Assembly: GCA_028752905.1 (NCBI GenBank)
Contig: JAQNBH010000005.1
Coordinates: 2,590,328-2,654,327 of the forward strand
From: Cladorhizidae sp. MBARI D1340-BT2
Taxonomy: Eukaryota; Porifera; Demospongiae; Poecilosclerida; Cladorhizidae
Length of the DNA stretch: 64,000 nt
Direction: 5' to 3'
The notes under the pieces are model-generated. The model saw only the letters and a list, made by a program, of their open reading frames with translations, made no database searches and was not told the origin of the DNA. The translations under genes were made by a program, and so were the position numbers. Position 1 is the first letter of the stretch. Each line of letters opens with the position of its first letter. Shown here piece after piece: positions 24,338 to 38,500 of this stretch.

Positions 24338-27300
24338 CTGCACTCATGGTGGGTGTGGCATGGGAAGAGGGAGGGAGAAAATATTATAATTGGACAGTTC
24401 AGAACTTGTACACTAATTAATTAATTAATTAATTACACTAATTAATTATTAGTGGTATATTTGCTCTTGGGTTAACAAATATTATAAATAATAAATATAT
24501 ATTTTTTAACTAACCAACTCCATTTTATTCCAACTCCATTTTATTTTTAATTCTAGAGCCTCTTATTTAGTAAGCATGCAGTGTGCATGTACACAGCATG
24601 TACACAGCATGTACACAGCATGTACCTTGCTCATGCTGCAGCTGCAATAGTGTGCCTGTGCCCTCTGGTGTTGCACCCTCTCCTCGCGTAGCTGCAGCAC
24701 TGCACTCCTCCACATGTGCAGAGCACATCGTTGCAGACGTGCCTCCCGCAGAGCCTTCACTCTCGCCACCTTGCAGCTCTTAGCATGAGCATGCTCGTGG
24801 TAGCTCTGCAGAAAACAATAAAATCCTGATGCACACTAGGTCATAACACAGCGTAATGCATACATAACACAGCGTAATGCATACATAACACAGCATAATG
24901 CATACCTAACACAGCATAATGCATCCCTAACACAGCATAATGCATACCTAACACAGCATAATGCATACCTAACACAGCATAATGCATCCATAACACAGCA
25001 TAATGCATACCTAACACAGCATAATGCGAAAGCAACATGCACAGACAGTTAAAAGTACATACGAGCGTTAGAGAGTGCAATGGCATCTCTGTGATGGTTC
25101 ACTAGAGAGTGCAATGGCATCTCTGTGCTGGTTCACTAGAGAGTGCAATGGCATCTCTGTGCTGGTTCACTAGAGAGTGCAATGGCATCTCTGTGCTGGT
25201 TCACTAGAGAGTGCAATGACATCTCTGTGCTGGTTCACTAGAGAGTGCAATGGCATCTCTGTGCTGGTTCACTAGAGAGTGCAATGGAATCTCTGTGCTG
25301 GTTCACTAGAGAGTGCAATGGCATCTCTGTGCTGGTTCACTAGAGAGTGCAATGGCATCTCTGTGATGGTTCACTAGAGAGTGCAATGACATCTCTGTGA
25401 TGGTTCACTAGAGAGTGCAATGACATCTCTGTGCTGGTTCACTAGAGAGTGCAATGACATCTCTGTGATGGTTCACTAGAGAGTGCAATGGCATCTCTGT
25501 GCTGGTTCACTAGAGAGTGCAATGGCATATCTGTGCTGGTTCACTAGAGAGTGCAATGGCATCTCTGTGCTGGTTCACTAGAGAGTGCAATGGCATCTCT
25601 GTGCTGGTTCACTAGAGAGTGCAATGGCATATCTGTGCTGGTTCACTAGAGAGTGCAATGGCATCTCTGTGCTGGTTCACTAGAGAGTGCAATGGCATCT
25701 CTGTGCTGGTTCACTAGAGAGTGCAATGGCATATCTGTGCTGGTTCACTAGAGAGTGCAATGGCATCTCTGTGCTGGTTCACTAGAGAGTGCAATGGCAT
25801 CTCTGTGCTGGTTCACTAGAGAGTGCAATGGCATATCTGTGCTGGTTCACTAGAGAGTGCAATGGCATCTCGGTGCTGGTTCACTAGAGAGTGCAATGAC
25901 ATCTCTGTGCTGGTTCACTAGAGAGTGCAATGGCATCTCTGTGCTGGTTCACTAGAGAGTGCAATGGCATCTCTGTGCTGGTTCACTAGAGAGTGCAATG
26001 ACATCTCTGTGCTGGTTCACTAGAGAGTGCAATGACATCTCTGTGCTGGTTCACTAGAGAGTGCAATGACATCTCTGTGCTGGTTCACTAGAGAGTGCAA
26101 TGACATCTCTGTGCTGGTTCACTAGAGAGTGCAATGGCATCTCTGTGCTGGTTCACTAGAGAGTGCAATGGCATATCTGTGCTGGTTCACTAGAGAGTGC
26201 AATGGCATCTCTGTGCTGGTTCACTAGAGAGTACAATGGCATCTCTGTGATGGATTCCAGAACCAAAGCTCAAACTTCAGCTAAAACTCACTTTGGCAGT
26301 GCTTTGCTACACATGACTCCAGAAAGCCCCCCAGCACGCCTATAGAATCCTTCTCTTTGCTAGTTACACCAGCAGACGTAACAATAAACTGTTCATTTCT
26401 ATCATCATCACCTATTTATCACCTATCTATCTATTCACACATAATATAAACTACATTGAATTGTGATGCCAACAAACCAATGAGGGGTGGAGTCATCCAA
26501 GCTCGGCTTGTCATAATCTTCTACAAAAACATTGCACAATCACATGCTCCAAACCACAAGCTAAGTGTGACTTATAACAGGACATGCCAGAGCAACAACA
26601 ATCATTCAGGAATAATTGAGGATTATTTCTATTTGTAGATGCTAAAGGAGCCAATTATGGTTTCTCTAGCAGCTTGCGCCAAGAGGTTACGAGTCTTGGC
26701 TGTGGAGTTGTTTAGTTTGTCTTGGAGCTTTATGAAACCACTCACAGACTTGGCAGGCCACGTGGACCAATTTCCAATGTAACCCACTTGGCTGTGTAGC
26801 CTGATTGTTGACATGCAGAGAGTAGTGGCAGGTATTTGCCTTCCTTCCTAGTTGCAGCTTCGTGGAATGAGGTGTGGAAACACACCGTTAGTTCCACAAG
26901 GCAGACGCACTTGTGTTCATCATCCCGCCAGACAATGTCAGGTCTGAGTTCAATAGGGCTGATGTGGGAGGGGCAATTGTACGCATTGGCCAGGTCAGCA
27001 GTGCTAAAGGCTGCGTTGGGAAGGTGTTGTGAGATGGTTTCATGGATGATAGCCAGGCCAGAGTCACACCGCCCAGTGCCATCTTAGCTTCATGGCTATC
27101 TTGCACGAGTTTATGGACAGGGAGCAGTTGTCAGAGCTTTCTTCTTCCACAGCTATCATCTATCTATCTATATATTCATCTATCTATCTATCTATCATCT
27201 CTTTGCCTCCATAACAAGTGTATTCATAACAATTCCAGCCAATAAGGTCCTCACACAAAGTTTGATGATGACACTGAATTACTGAGCGAGTACACAATGC

Positions 27301-30300
27301 ACACCATGTACATAGCATAGGAGCAGGTGCAGCCATGCGGCGCTCGCTGCACCAATGATTTGAAGGGGGAAAAGAAAAGAAAAATCATAGGCATGCGCGT
27401 GACTCCATATCAATTCCTCAGCTTGGAGGACTAGCAGTTTGCAGTCAACTGTGATGGCGAGTTCATCTTCATCTGAGAAATCTGAGAAGAATATCTCTGG
27501 CCCTAACCAATTAAGAAATATATATTTTCCTTCAAGATCTTTTGGTACCAAGGGAGAAAAAAGAAATTCAAACTAGCATGGTTTGCTGAGTGGCCTTGGT
27601 TAGACTACCAGGAAGCCAAAGACTCTGTGCTGTGTTTCAGTTGCTCTCAGGCGGAGAACCAGGTTTGCATGGCAAAAGGGAAGAAGCCTACATAAGTCAA
27701 GGCTATACCAAGTGGAAGGATGCTTCTGCACGATTTAAGTAATTTTTGGGTTTTTTTAGCTTGTTTGTAAGATCAATGTTACTTACTAACTCTCCTTACT
27801 GTGACTACTATGCTTTAATTGAATCCATGAAGGAGACACCAGTCATCGAAGTACCATGCTGATGCTGTTAAAGCAATATCCAGCTCACATGGCAAAAATG
27901 TTGGAGAGATGTTGGATAAGACACACAAAGAAGAGAGGAAGCAGAATGGAAGAATGTTGATGGACATTCTTCAAAATATCCAGTTTCTTGGCAGGCAGGG
28001 ATTGGCATTAAGAGGACATGATCAGAATGAGAGCAATTTTATTCAGCTACTGATGCTGAGAAGTCATGATCAACTGGTAAATCTGTCAATCATTATGCAT
28101 AGCTAGCCAGGGTTTCATACAGAGGGTGTGGTTTTGACCGGGGACCCCCCTTCCCCAAGCAGCTCCTTAACTGCGTGATAGGCAGGAGGTTCAGAGTGCA
28201 AGTCTAGCCAGTTAGTCTTGTTGTTGCAAAGCCACACCTTTTATTCCCATTTTGTTGGTCGAAATAGCTATCTCAGAGGTTATACAAATTTTAAAAAAGA
28301 AATATTCTGGGAGAGCATGCCTGCATTGTCATGCTGGAGCATCCCTGCATTGGCATGCTGGAGCATCCCTGTATTGGCATGCTGGAGCATCCCTGTATTG
28401 GCATGCTGGAGCATCCCTGTATTGGCATGCTGGAGCATCCCTGTATTGTCATGCTGGAGCATCCCTGTATTGGCATGCTGGAACATCCCTGTATTGGCAT
28501 GCTGGAGCATCCCTGTATTGTCATGCTAGAGCATCCCTGTATTGGCATGCTGGAACATCCCTCCCTGTATTGGCATGCTGGAGCATCCCTGTATTGGCAT
28601 GCTGGAGCATCCCTGTATTGGCATGCTGGAGCATCCCTGTATTGGCATGCTGGAGCATCCCTGTATTGGCATGCTGGAGCATCCCTGTATTGGCATGCTG
28701 GAGCATCCCTGTAGTGGCATGCTGGAGCATCCCTGTATTGGCATGCTGGAGCATCCCTGTATTGGCATGCTGGAGCATCCCTGTATTGGCATGCTGGAGC
28801 ATCCCTGTATTGGCATGCTGGAGCATCCCTGTATTGGCATGCTGGAGCATCCCTGTATTGGCATGCTAGAGCATCCCTGTATTGGCATGCTGGAACATCC
28901 CTGTATTGGCATGCTGGAGCATCCCTGTATTGGCATGCTGGAGCATCCCTGTATTGGCATGCTAGAGCATCGCATGCTGGAGCATCCCTGTATTGGCATG
29001 CTGGAGCATCCCTGTGTTGGCATGCTGGAGCATCCCTGTATTGTCATGCTAGAGCATCCCTGTATTGGCATGCTGGAACATCCCTCCCTGTATTGGCATG
29101 CTGGAGCATCCCTGTATTGGCATGCTGGAGCATCCCTGTATTGGCATGCTGGAGCATCCCTGTATTGGCATGCTGGAGCATCCCTGTATTGGCATGCTGG
29201 AGCATCCCTGTATTGGCATGCTGGAGCATCCCTGTAGTGGCATGCTGGAGCATCCCTGTATTGGCATGCTGGAGCATCCCTGTATTGGCATGCTGGAGCA
29301 TCCCTGTATTGGCATGCTGGAGCATCCCTGTATTGGCATGCTGGAGCATCCCTGTATTGGCATGCTGGAGCATCCCTGTATTGGCATGCTAGAGCATCCC
29401 TGTATTGGCATGCTGGAACATCCCTGTATTGGCATGCTGGAGCATCCCTGTATTGGCATGCTGGAGCATCCCTGTATTGGCATGCTAGAGCATCGCATGC
29501 TGGAGCATCCCTGTGTTGGCATGCTGGAGCATCCCTGTGTTGGCATGCTGGAGCATGCCTGTATTGGCATGCTGGAGCATGCCTGTATTGGCATGCTGGA
29601 GCATCCCTGTATTGGCATGCTGGAGCATCCCTGTATTGGCATGCTGGAGCATGCCTGTATTGGCATGCTGGAGCATCCCTGTATTGGCATGCTGGAGCAT
29701 GCCTGTATTGGCATGCTGGAGCATCCCTGTATTGGCATGCTGGAGCATCCCTGTATTGGCATGCTGGAGCAGTGCATGTTCTCTCTATTGGGTCCCTCCC
29801 CACAGCAACAAAAGTCCTGTCTGAAGCCCTGGTAGACATGGAGAGCAAGTGGCCCTATATTATTGATGATGTATTGGATATTTAGGATATAAAGGAATGG
29901 CTGGAAAAAAAGAGTGACAAGTACACAAGTCCAGATATCCACAGAATGAAATGTTGCGGCTCTTGCCTCACATCATTCTCGTGGGGTAGTTCAAGGTGCA
30001 GATTACTTCACCATCATGGTGGATGAATGTGTGCATTCATCTAGTCAGGAGCAGCTATTATGCTTTAGGCATGTTGGAGCAGATCTGTGGGTTAATGAAG
30101 ACTTCATTGGTCTGTATCATTGTCCAGACATCACTGCCAACACACTTGTGCAAGTCATTAAAGATACATTAGCAAGGCTTAATCTCGACCGATCGCGATG
30201 CCGCGGGCAGTGCTATGATGGTGGGAGCAATATGGCTGGAAGTATGAATGGGATAAAGGCAAAGATTCTTAGAGAAGAGCCTCGTGCATTATTTACACAC

Positions 30301-32528
30301 TGTTATGGCCATTCCTTATGTCTCGGCATTGCTGATTGCATAAAAGGAGTGAATATTCTACAATCCAACCTGGACACTACCTGTGAAGTAAGCATGCTCT
30401 TCCAGTACTCTGCAAAACATCAAGCTGTTTAAATCCATTCAAGCTGAGCAATCCCCTGATTCAGTTGATTTCGAATTCTTTGCCCAACATGCTGGATTGT
30501 GCGTAATGAAACTTTTGAAATGCATAATTGCTAACTATGGCATAATTTTAGAATTATGGGACACTCTTTTGGATGGTCGTCTTGACTCTGAATTCAGAGC
30601 TCGCATTAATGGTGTTGCAAGTCAGATGAGAAAGTTTGACTATTTCTTTGGAGCTTCTCGATTACACTCTATTCTCAGGCACTCTGACAACTTGAGCAAG
30701 ACCCTGCAGCACACAAAAATGAGCGCTTCCGAAGACAGCACCTGGCTAAAATGACACGAACTGTCCTGAAGGCAAGTCATTATTCAAAAACGATTATTGT
30801 AATGATCGAGGAACAATGGCTGTTGATTGGCTGTGACTGTTTGGGGGTTGATGGGCATGTATATTTGTGCAAGATAGTTTGTGGTTATTGATATGAATTG
30901 TTGTTGATTGGTTGTGATAGCTAGATGTGTATGTATATTGATGTAGGCTAGCTAGTTGTGGGATGTTTGTGTGTTGGTGCATGTAACTGTGCATGTCTGT
31001 GCAGGATAGTTTCTGGTGGATTGTGATATACTACGTGCATACTGAGTGATGTGAAAACTGCTCCTCGGTCACTACAAATCCTTCAGTGTCATTTACTCTA
31101 TTTTTTTTTGTGACCCAATGCAGTCAATGGGGTCAGATGAGAGCTATTCTATTCTAGCGTGTAACAAAAGAAGCTGATGAGTGCGTGTTGAAGAGTCAGT
31201 ATTACCGTGTAAAAGGAGACCTCCACAATGCCTCGACTACCACAGCACCTGCTACAACTGCTGCAGCTACACCAGAAAGTCACCATCGTGCAATTTACTT
31301 TGAGTGTCTTGATACTGTGATCAGCTGCATTTCCGACCGATTTGAGCAGGAAGGCTATCACATATATAACAATTTGGAACAGTTGCTTCTTAGTGGTGGT
31401 CAAGCCGAGCTAAGTGAAGGTGATAATGATGTCGTATTTTCACTCTATTCAGAAGATTTAGTGAAAGATGATCTCCTGGCACGGCTTCAATCTTTCCACA
31501 CCAAATGGACAGCACATGAATATGTGTTCAATATTGAATATAGCTAAAGAAATGTCAGAGGCAGGAAATGTTTTATACTCACAGACAATGCAAGTTATTA
31601 GCCTACTGCTAGTAGCTCCAGCAACCAATGCTGTTAAGTGAGCGTTCATTTTCGGCAATGAGACGAGTCAAAACTTACTTGAGATCAACAATGCTCTAAA
31701 CGCTGTCATCATTTTGCATGTACACAAAGACTCTGATAGATTAGACTTGAGACATGTAGCTACTGAGTTTTGTTCAAGTGATTACAGAAGTGAATTCCTC
31801 ACATTTTAAAGACTGTTATTCTTATTATTACCACTATTATTATCATGACAATATATACAATAATATATATATTATGTATAATATATATGTATAATATATA
31901 TGTATAATAATATTTATAATATAATAATATATATTAAATACTATGTATAATATATATATAATAATTATAATAATATTTATAATATAATAATATAATATAA
32001 TAATTATATATATAATAATATATACACTAATATAATATAAACATACATAATATCAACAAAAAATGCACATATCATAATTATGTCGTGCCATAGCTATTGG
32101 CATAAGGTAATCACACAAACAAAAAGACAATAGTCATGATGTGGAGTAAGACCTAAGGAGCGCAAAACTGCTGCCGCATTCCCCCTCTGTATTGCCACAG
32201 ACAAACGTTGGAGAAGGTGCCTCCTCGAGTTTGAGTCCCTGGTTGCTATTAGAAACCACCTCCCCAATTTTTGGGGCATGATTGATAGTATACAAAAAAA
32301 ATTTTAACTTATTCCATTCACTTTCCTCCTGGTGTTCTCCAGATCTTCAGCAGTAAATTCTCGCCTCACCAACCCATTTTGTATTGCTTCACCCTTGATG
32401 TATTGCTAATCAGAACCTTACCACAGGCAGTGTATGTGGGGGGGGGGGGGGGGGCAAGTGAATGTCTTCAAAACATCTTGTAACACTTGAAGATCAGTCT
32501 TCCTCTTTGAAACACGAGCTAGAACTAA

Positions 32529-32563
<35 letters not shown>

Positions 32564-35500
32564 ACACGGTTCCTTAGATGCAGTTGTTCTATGCAACTAT
32601 TCTTAGATCTTATCTTCTGGAGAAGGACTTGTAACTTCCTCAAGGACAAGGAATTTCGAGAGATTTATAATTATTTTCACGGACATTTCTAATGCAAGAA
32701 ATTTAGCCCCCCATACTCAACTGTCCTCTGACCATTGCGTAAGTATATACTTTGACTTTTATAATCGTCAGTATTTTGTTAGCCCCAAACACGCAAAAGT
32801 CAACAGGTTAGCCAATCAAGCAGCAGCGAGCAGAGTAAGGAACACGAGAGTTCCACCAGGATGTACACTACGAACTCTCCCTCCCATTCCCATGGCACAT
32901 GAATACCTTCCATGCTCCGAGTGCTTTGTTGAGCAGCTGCCTTTGGTACCAGTCTTTGGCTTTGCCTTTCATTCTGCAGGCTTCCCTCTTGCGGCAGACA
33001 AGCTGTATAAACACACACACACATACACACACAGGAATAAGTCATGGATGCACATACATTAGGTATGGGGGAAATGTTCTGATTCCATGCAGGAAGTGAA
33101 AACATTCACATTCTTTTGTCAGCCCTAGGAGAATAGGTCCACCATCACTTACTTATTCTCCCTCCTGCTTTACTACATGTCTTTTGTTCCTTCTTTTCCA
33201 GCATAACTTACCAGCTTAACTTACCCAAACTTTCATGTCTCAGGTAGTGTGAGTGGGAGCAACCAGAGAGTATGTAGCCATGGCTGGTGTAGCCAGGAGC
33301 AACCCAGAGTGCTGGAGTATGTACCCATGGCTGGTGTAGCCAGAGAGCAACCCAAAGTGGTGGAGTATGTAGCCATGGCTGGTGTAACTAGGGAGCAACC
33401 CAGAGTGTTGGAGTTAGCCATGGTCTTGTGTAGCCAGGAAGGTACCCAGAGTGCTGAAGTATGTAGCCATGGTCTTGTTTATCCAGGAGGTACCCAGAGT
33501 GCTGGAGTATGTAGCCATGGCTGGTGTAGCCAGGAGCAACCCAGAGTGCTGAAGTATGTAGCCATGGCTGGTGTAGCCAGGGAGCAACCCAGAGTGCTGA
33601 AGTATGTAGCCATGGCTGGTGTAGCCAGGGAGCAACCCAGAGTGCTGGAGTATGTACCCATGGCTGGTGTAGCCAGGGAGCAACCCAGAGTGCTGGAGTA
33701 TGTAGCCATGGCTGGTGTAGCCAGGAGCAATCCAGAGTGCTGGAGTATGTAGCCATGGTCTTGTGTAGCCAGGGAGGTACCCAGAGTGCTGAAGTATGTA
33801 GCCATGGTCTTGTGTAGCCAGGAGCAACCCAGAGTGCTGGAGTATGTAGCCATGGCTGGTGTAGCCAGGGAGCAACCCAGAGTGCTGGAGTATGTAGCCA
33901 TGGCTGGTGTAGCCAGGGAGCAACCCAGAGTGCTGGAGTATGTAGCCATGGTCTTGTGTAGCCAGGGAGCAACCCAGAGTGCTGGAGTATGTAGCCATGG
34001 CTGGTGTTGCCAGGAGCAACCCACCTGAGTGTAGTGTATGATAGCAGTCCAGACTCTGGGCTTTCTTTATTTTGTAACTATTTAACACCTGCAGGCATGT
34101 ATGTACTGCAAGTCAAAATTGTACAAAAGGTGTGTGTCCCTACTTCAGAGCTCCAACTCCCAATGCTTCATAGCTAACAGCTTTTATTGACATTCAAAAA
34201 TAGCCCTCACTGTGTGATTCCTTTTGGGACTATAGTTATAGGTATATATACATGTAAGCACAACCATAGCAAAGTTGCATGCACCCAAGTCAGGACCAAA
34301 GTTCAAAAAATTGTGCTGGTCACGAACATTTGAAACCTTTCTGTGGCTTTGCATTTTTATGAGGTGTGAGAGATATTTGATTGAAGAGCTATGTCCAATT
34401 ACGCATCAGCACACTGCAGCATCATGATCATCTTCTCTTCAGAAGTGTCGACCAGCTCACCTCCATACACACACGGTCCATACATCTGCCACCACAAGCT
34501 CGTGTTGAGATGTAGCCCCCACAGAAAACCAATGGAGAGAGATATTGGGCTCCTTTTGTGCTCGGCATTGTCTTGACCTGTGGTGGGTGTGGCACAGTGA
34601 AGCTGGTGCTTATGTACACAGAGAGCTGGCCACCAGAACAACATGGCAGGTGTTAGCGTGGCCACAGAATTGAATGCTTGGGAATACCCCAGCAGTTAGT
34701 GGCATGTGAGAATCACACTACTTAAACCCACATGGCCAGCAGGAAGAGTCAGTAGTCTGAGACCATGAGCTAGGGATCTGTCAGAGACTGCTCTTCATGG
34801 AAACCTTAGCAGCATGCTACAGCCTAGCACTGCTCTGCTTGCTGCATCTGCACCAAAAAAATGCTGTGCAGAAGAGGAGAAGGATGGAAGAGTGCAGGCA
34901 CAGCTCGCGTGACAGACTGAGATCTCACAAGCAACTAAGAAGACAGAGAATGAGGTAAGACATGTCATTACGGCTGTAAGTAAAGCTAGGTATGTACCAG
35001 GTCTGTGTGGGCAACACCGGGAGAGAGGAGTGCTGCACTGGGGACATCTTGGTTGCCCCTCCCCCATGGGTGGGGCTTTCTCTTCTGCTGCATGAAACAA
35101 GCTAGACAAGTGAGCTTTGTCCTTCAGGAACCCTACAGGCACCATATGCACTTTCTCTTCTGCTGCATGAAACTAGCTAGACAAGTGAGCTTTGTCCTTC
35201 AGGAACCCTACAGGCACCATACGCACTTTCTCTTCTGCTGCATGAAACAAGTTAGACAAGTGAGCTTTGTCCTTCAGGAACACTAGCAGGCACCATATGC
35301 ACTTTCTCTTCTGCTGCATGAAACAAGTTAGACAAGTGAGCTTTGTCCTTCAGGAACCCTACAGGCACCATATGCACTTTCTCTTCTGCTGCATGAAACA
35401 AGTTAGACAAGTGAGCTTTGTCCTTCAGGAACCCTACAGGCACCATATGCACTTTCTCTTCTGCTGCATAAAACAAGTTAGACAAGTGAGCTTTATCCTT

Positions 35501-38500
35501 CAGGAATCCTACAGGCACCATATGCACTTTCTCTTCTGCTGCATGAAACAAGTTAGACAAGTGAGCTTTGTCCTTCAGGAACACTAGCAGGCACCATATG
35601 CACTTTCTCTTCTGCTGCATGAAACAAGTTAGACAAGTGAGCTTTGTCCTTCAGGAACCCTACAGGCACCATATGCACTTTCTCTTCTGCTGCATGAAAC
35701 AAGTTAGACAAGTGAGCTTTGTCCTTCAGGAACCCTACAGGCACCATATGCACTTTCTCTTCTGCTGCATAAAACAAGTTAGACAAGTGAGCTTTATCCT
35801 TCAGGAATCCTACAGGCACCATGTGCACTTTCTCTTCTGCTGCATGAAACAAGTTAGACAAGTGAGCTTTATCCTTCAGGAATCCTACAGGCACCATGTG
35901 CACTTTCTCTTCTGCTGCATAAAACAAGTTAGACAAGTGAGCTTTGTCCTTCAGGAACCCTACAGGCACCATATACACTTTCTCTTCTGCTGCATAAAAC
36001 AAAGCTAGACAAGTGAGCTTTGTCCTTCAGGAACCCTAGCAGGCATCATATGTACTTTCTCTTCTGCTGCATGAAACAAGCTAGACAAGTGAGCTTTGTC
36101 CTTCAGGAACCCTAGCAGGCACCATATGCACTTTCTCTTCTGCTGCATGAAACAAGTTAGACAAGTGAGCTTTGTCCTTCAGGAATCCTACAGGCATCAT
36201 ATGTACTTTCTCTTCTGCTGCATGAAACAAGCTAGACAAGTGAGCTTTGTCCTTCAGGAATCCTACAGGCATCATATGTACTTTCTCTTCTGCTGCATGA
36301 AACAAGCTAGACAAGTGAGCTTTGTCCTTCAGGAACCCTAGCAGGCACCATATGCACTTTCTCTTCTGCTGCATGAAACAAGCTAGACAAGTGAGCTTTG
36401 TCCTTCAGGAACCCTACAGGCACCATATGCACTTTCTCTTCTGCTGCATGAAACAAGCTAGACAAGTGAGCTTTGTCCTTCAGGAATCCTACAGGCATCA
36501 TATGTACTTTCTCTTCTGCTGCATGAAACAAGTTAGACAAGTGAGCTTTGTCCTTCAGGAACCCTACAGGCACCATATGCACTTTCTCTTCTGCTGCATG
36601 AAACAAGTTAGACAAGTGAGCTTTATCCTTCAGGAATCCTACAGGCACCATATGCACTTTCTCTTCTGCTGCATGAAACGAGTTAGACAAGTGAGCTTTG
36701 TCCTTCAGGAACCCTACAGGCACCATATGCACTTTCTCTTCTGCTGCATGAAACAAGTTAGACAAGTGAGCTTTGTCCTTCAGGAATCCTAGCAGGCACC
36801 ATATGCACTTTCTCTTCTGCTGCATGAAACAAGCTAGACAAGTGAGCTTTGTCCTTCAGGAACCCTACAGGCATCATATGCACTTTCTCTTCTGCTGCAT
36901 GAAACAAGTTAGACAAGTGAGCTTTATCCTTCAGGAATCCTACAGGCACCATATGCACTTTCTCTTCTGCTGCATGAAACGAGTTAGACAAGTGAGCTTT
37001 GTCCTTCAGGAACCCTACAGGCACCATATGCACTTTCTCTTCTGCTGCATGAAATAAGTTAGACAAGTGAGCTTTGTCCTTCAGGAATCCTAGCAGGCAC
37101 CATATGCACTTTCTCTTCTGCTGCATGAAACAAGCTAGACAAGTGAGCTTTGTCCTTCAGGAACCCTACAGGCATCATATGCACTTTCTCTTCTGCTGCA
37201 TGAAACAAGTTAGACAAGTGAGCTTTGTCCTTCAGGAACCCTACAGGCACCATATGCACTTTCTCTTCTGCTGCATGAAACAAGCTAGACAAGTGAGCTT
37301 TGTCCTTCAGGAACCCTACAGGCACCATACGCACTTTCTCTTCTGCTGCATGAAACAAGCTAGACAAGTGAGCTTTGTCCTTCAGGAATCCTAGCAGGCA
37401 GCATATACACTTTCTCTTCTGCTGCATGAAACAAGTTAGACAAGTGAGCTTTGTCCTTCAGGAACCCTACAGGCACCATACGCACTTTCTCTTCTGCTGC
37501 ATGGAACAAGCTAGACAAGTGAGCTTTGTCCTTCAGGAACCCTACAGGCAGCATATGCACTTTCTCTTCTGCTGCATGAAACAAGCTAGACAAGTGAGCT
37601 TTGTCCTTCAGGAACCCTACAGGCACCATATGCACTTTCTCTTCTGCTGCATGAAACAATGTTAGACAAGTGAGCTTTGTCCTTCAGGAACCCTAGCAGG
37701 CACCATATGCACTTTCTCTTCTGCTGCATGAAACAAGTTAGTGAGCTTTGTCCTTCAGGAACCCTACAGGCACCATATGTACTTTCTCTTCTGCTGCATG
37801 AAACAAGTTAGACAAGTGAGCTTTGTCCTTCAGGAACCCTACAGGCACCATATGCACTTTCAATGCTTCTGTGGTGGCAATAAAGAAGAAGTACTTTGTG
37901 CGACCAAGGACACATTTAGCAACATAAAAGCTCGCACCTCAACTAAAACTCGCCCTGGCACTTAACATCCTAACCTGCTTGGGAAGTTTTTATCTCCCTT
38001 CCTGTGTGTCCTGAATCCTTCATTATAGTAGTCAACTAAAAACCTGTTAAATTCATCTTCAGGTTCCTCCTTGTTTAGACCACACAACTCCCACACCAAG
38101 GTCCATTCCAGCAACTGTCTCGGCATTTAAAACTTTCATATGTACTGGGCAGCATCTCAACAAACTATTGGATGTTCATGATTGTTGGACTAAGATCAGG
38201 TGGCCTGGGGGGAGGGGCCCACTAGCCAAGTTATCTAGGCACGCCCACCAATTATTCTCTAGTGGAACTTGTTGACAGTCCCATCTACAGGCAGTTACTA
38301 ATGGATGGGCGGGTTACTATACATGTACGTAAGTCCGGGATTTGTTTGGGGAAACAAGCCAGCGGTTGCAATTGCCACCCTCGGTGGTCTTCTACGATCT
38401 CTTCTGGCTGTTTCTGGAAGCTTGTCTGCTAAGCAAGGCTGCACGTGCCTGCCAGGAACCACTCTGAATCCCTTCACTCTTGAGAAAGGAGGCACTCCTG

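Larger units (their letters stand above)
27454..31809 (+). pseudogene. hAT-like transposase (TTF zinc finger/DUF4371/hAT-C), multi-exon and damaged
   Basis: Domains occur in order. A TTF-type zinc finger begins near ATG 27454 (NIYFPSRSFG, AWFAEWPWLDY, DSVLCFSCSQ, then frame-shifted YTKWKDASARFK). A SSKYHADAVK...FLGRQGLALRGH block follows at 27848-28076. The RNase-H-like core spans 30000-30400 (MVDECVHSS, LCFRHVGADLWV, CRGQCYDGGSNMAGS, FTHCYGHSLCL). Then come an ILRHSDNLSKTLQ block near 30670 and the dimerisation tail at 31600-31809 (LLLVAPATNAV, a frame shift, then NAVIILHVHKDSD to stop TAA). CTG|GTAAAT at 28077 and TTTAG|GAT at 29885 bound a 1.8-kb phase-0 intron containing the 24-bp minisatellite. 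At least three shifts or stops break the frame, so it is probably inactive. Confidence 0.75.

Noticed and set aside
27279..27551. 90-codon minus-strand ORF
   Set aside because: Antisense shadow of the N-terminal part of the plus-strand hAT-like transposase.
28252..29848. Repetitive proteins (ACQYRDAP, MLEHPCIG) encoded on both strands of the 24-bp minisatellite
   Set aside because: All are explained by the 24-bp unit; long frames exist in several phases on both strands and the array lies in an intron.
34399..34665. Possible additional SFI1-like exon on the minus strand
   Set aside because: It lacks the basic Trp repeat pattern and has no good splice borders; exon 10 and exon 11 already join in phase.
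35252..37659. Repetitive ORFs of about 120-170 codons in the 75-bp array
   Set aside because: Same reason: unit length divisible by three, frame broken wherever a 76-bp unit occurs.
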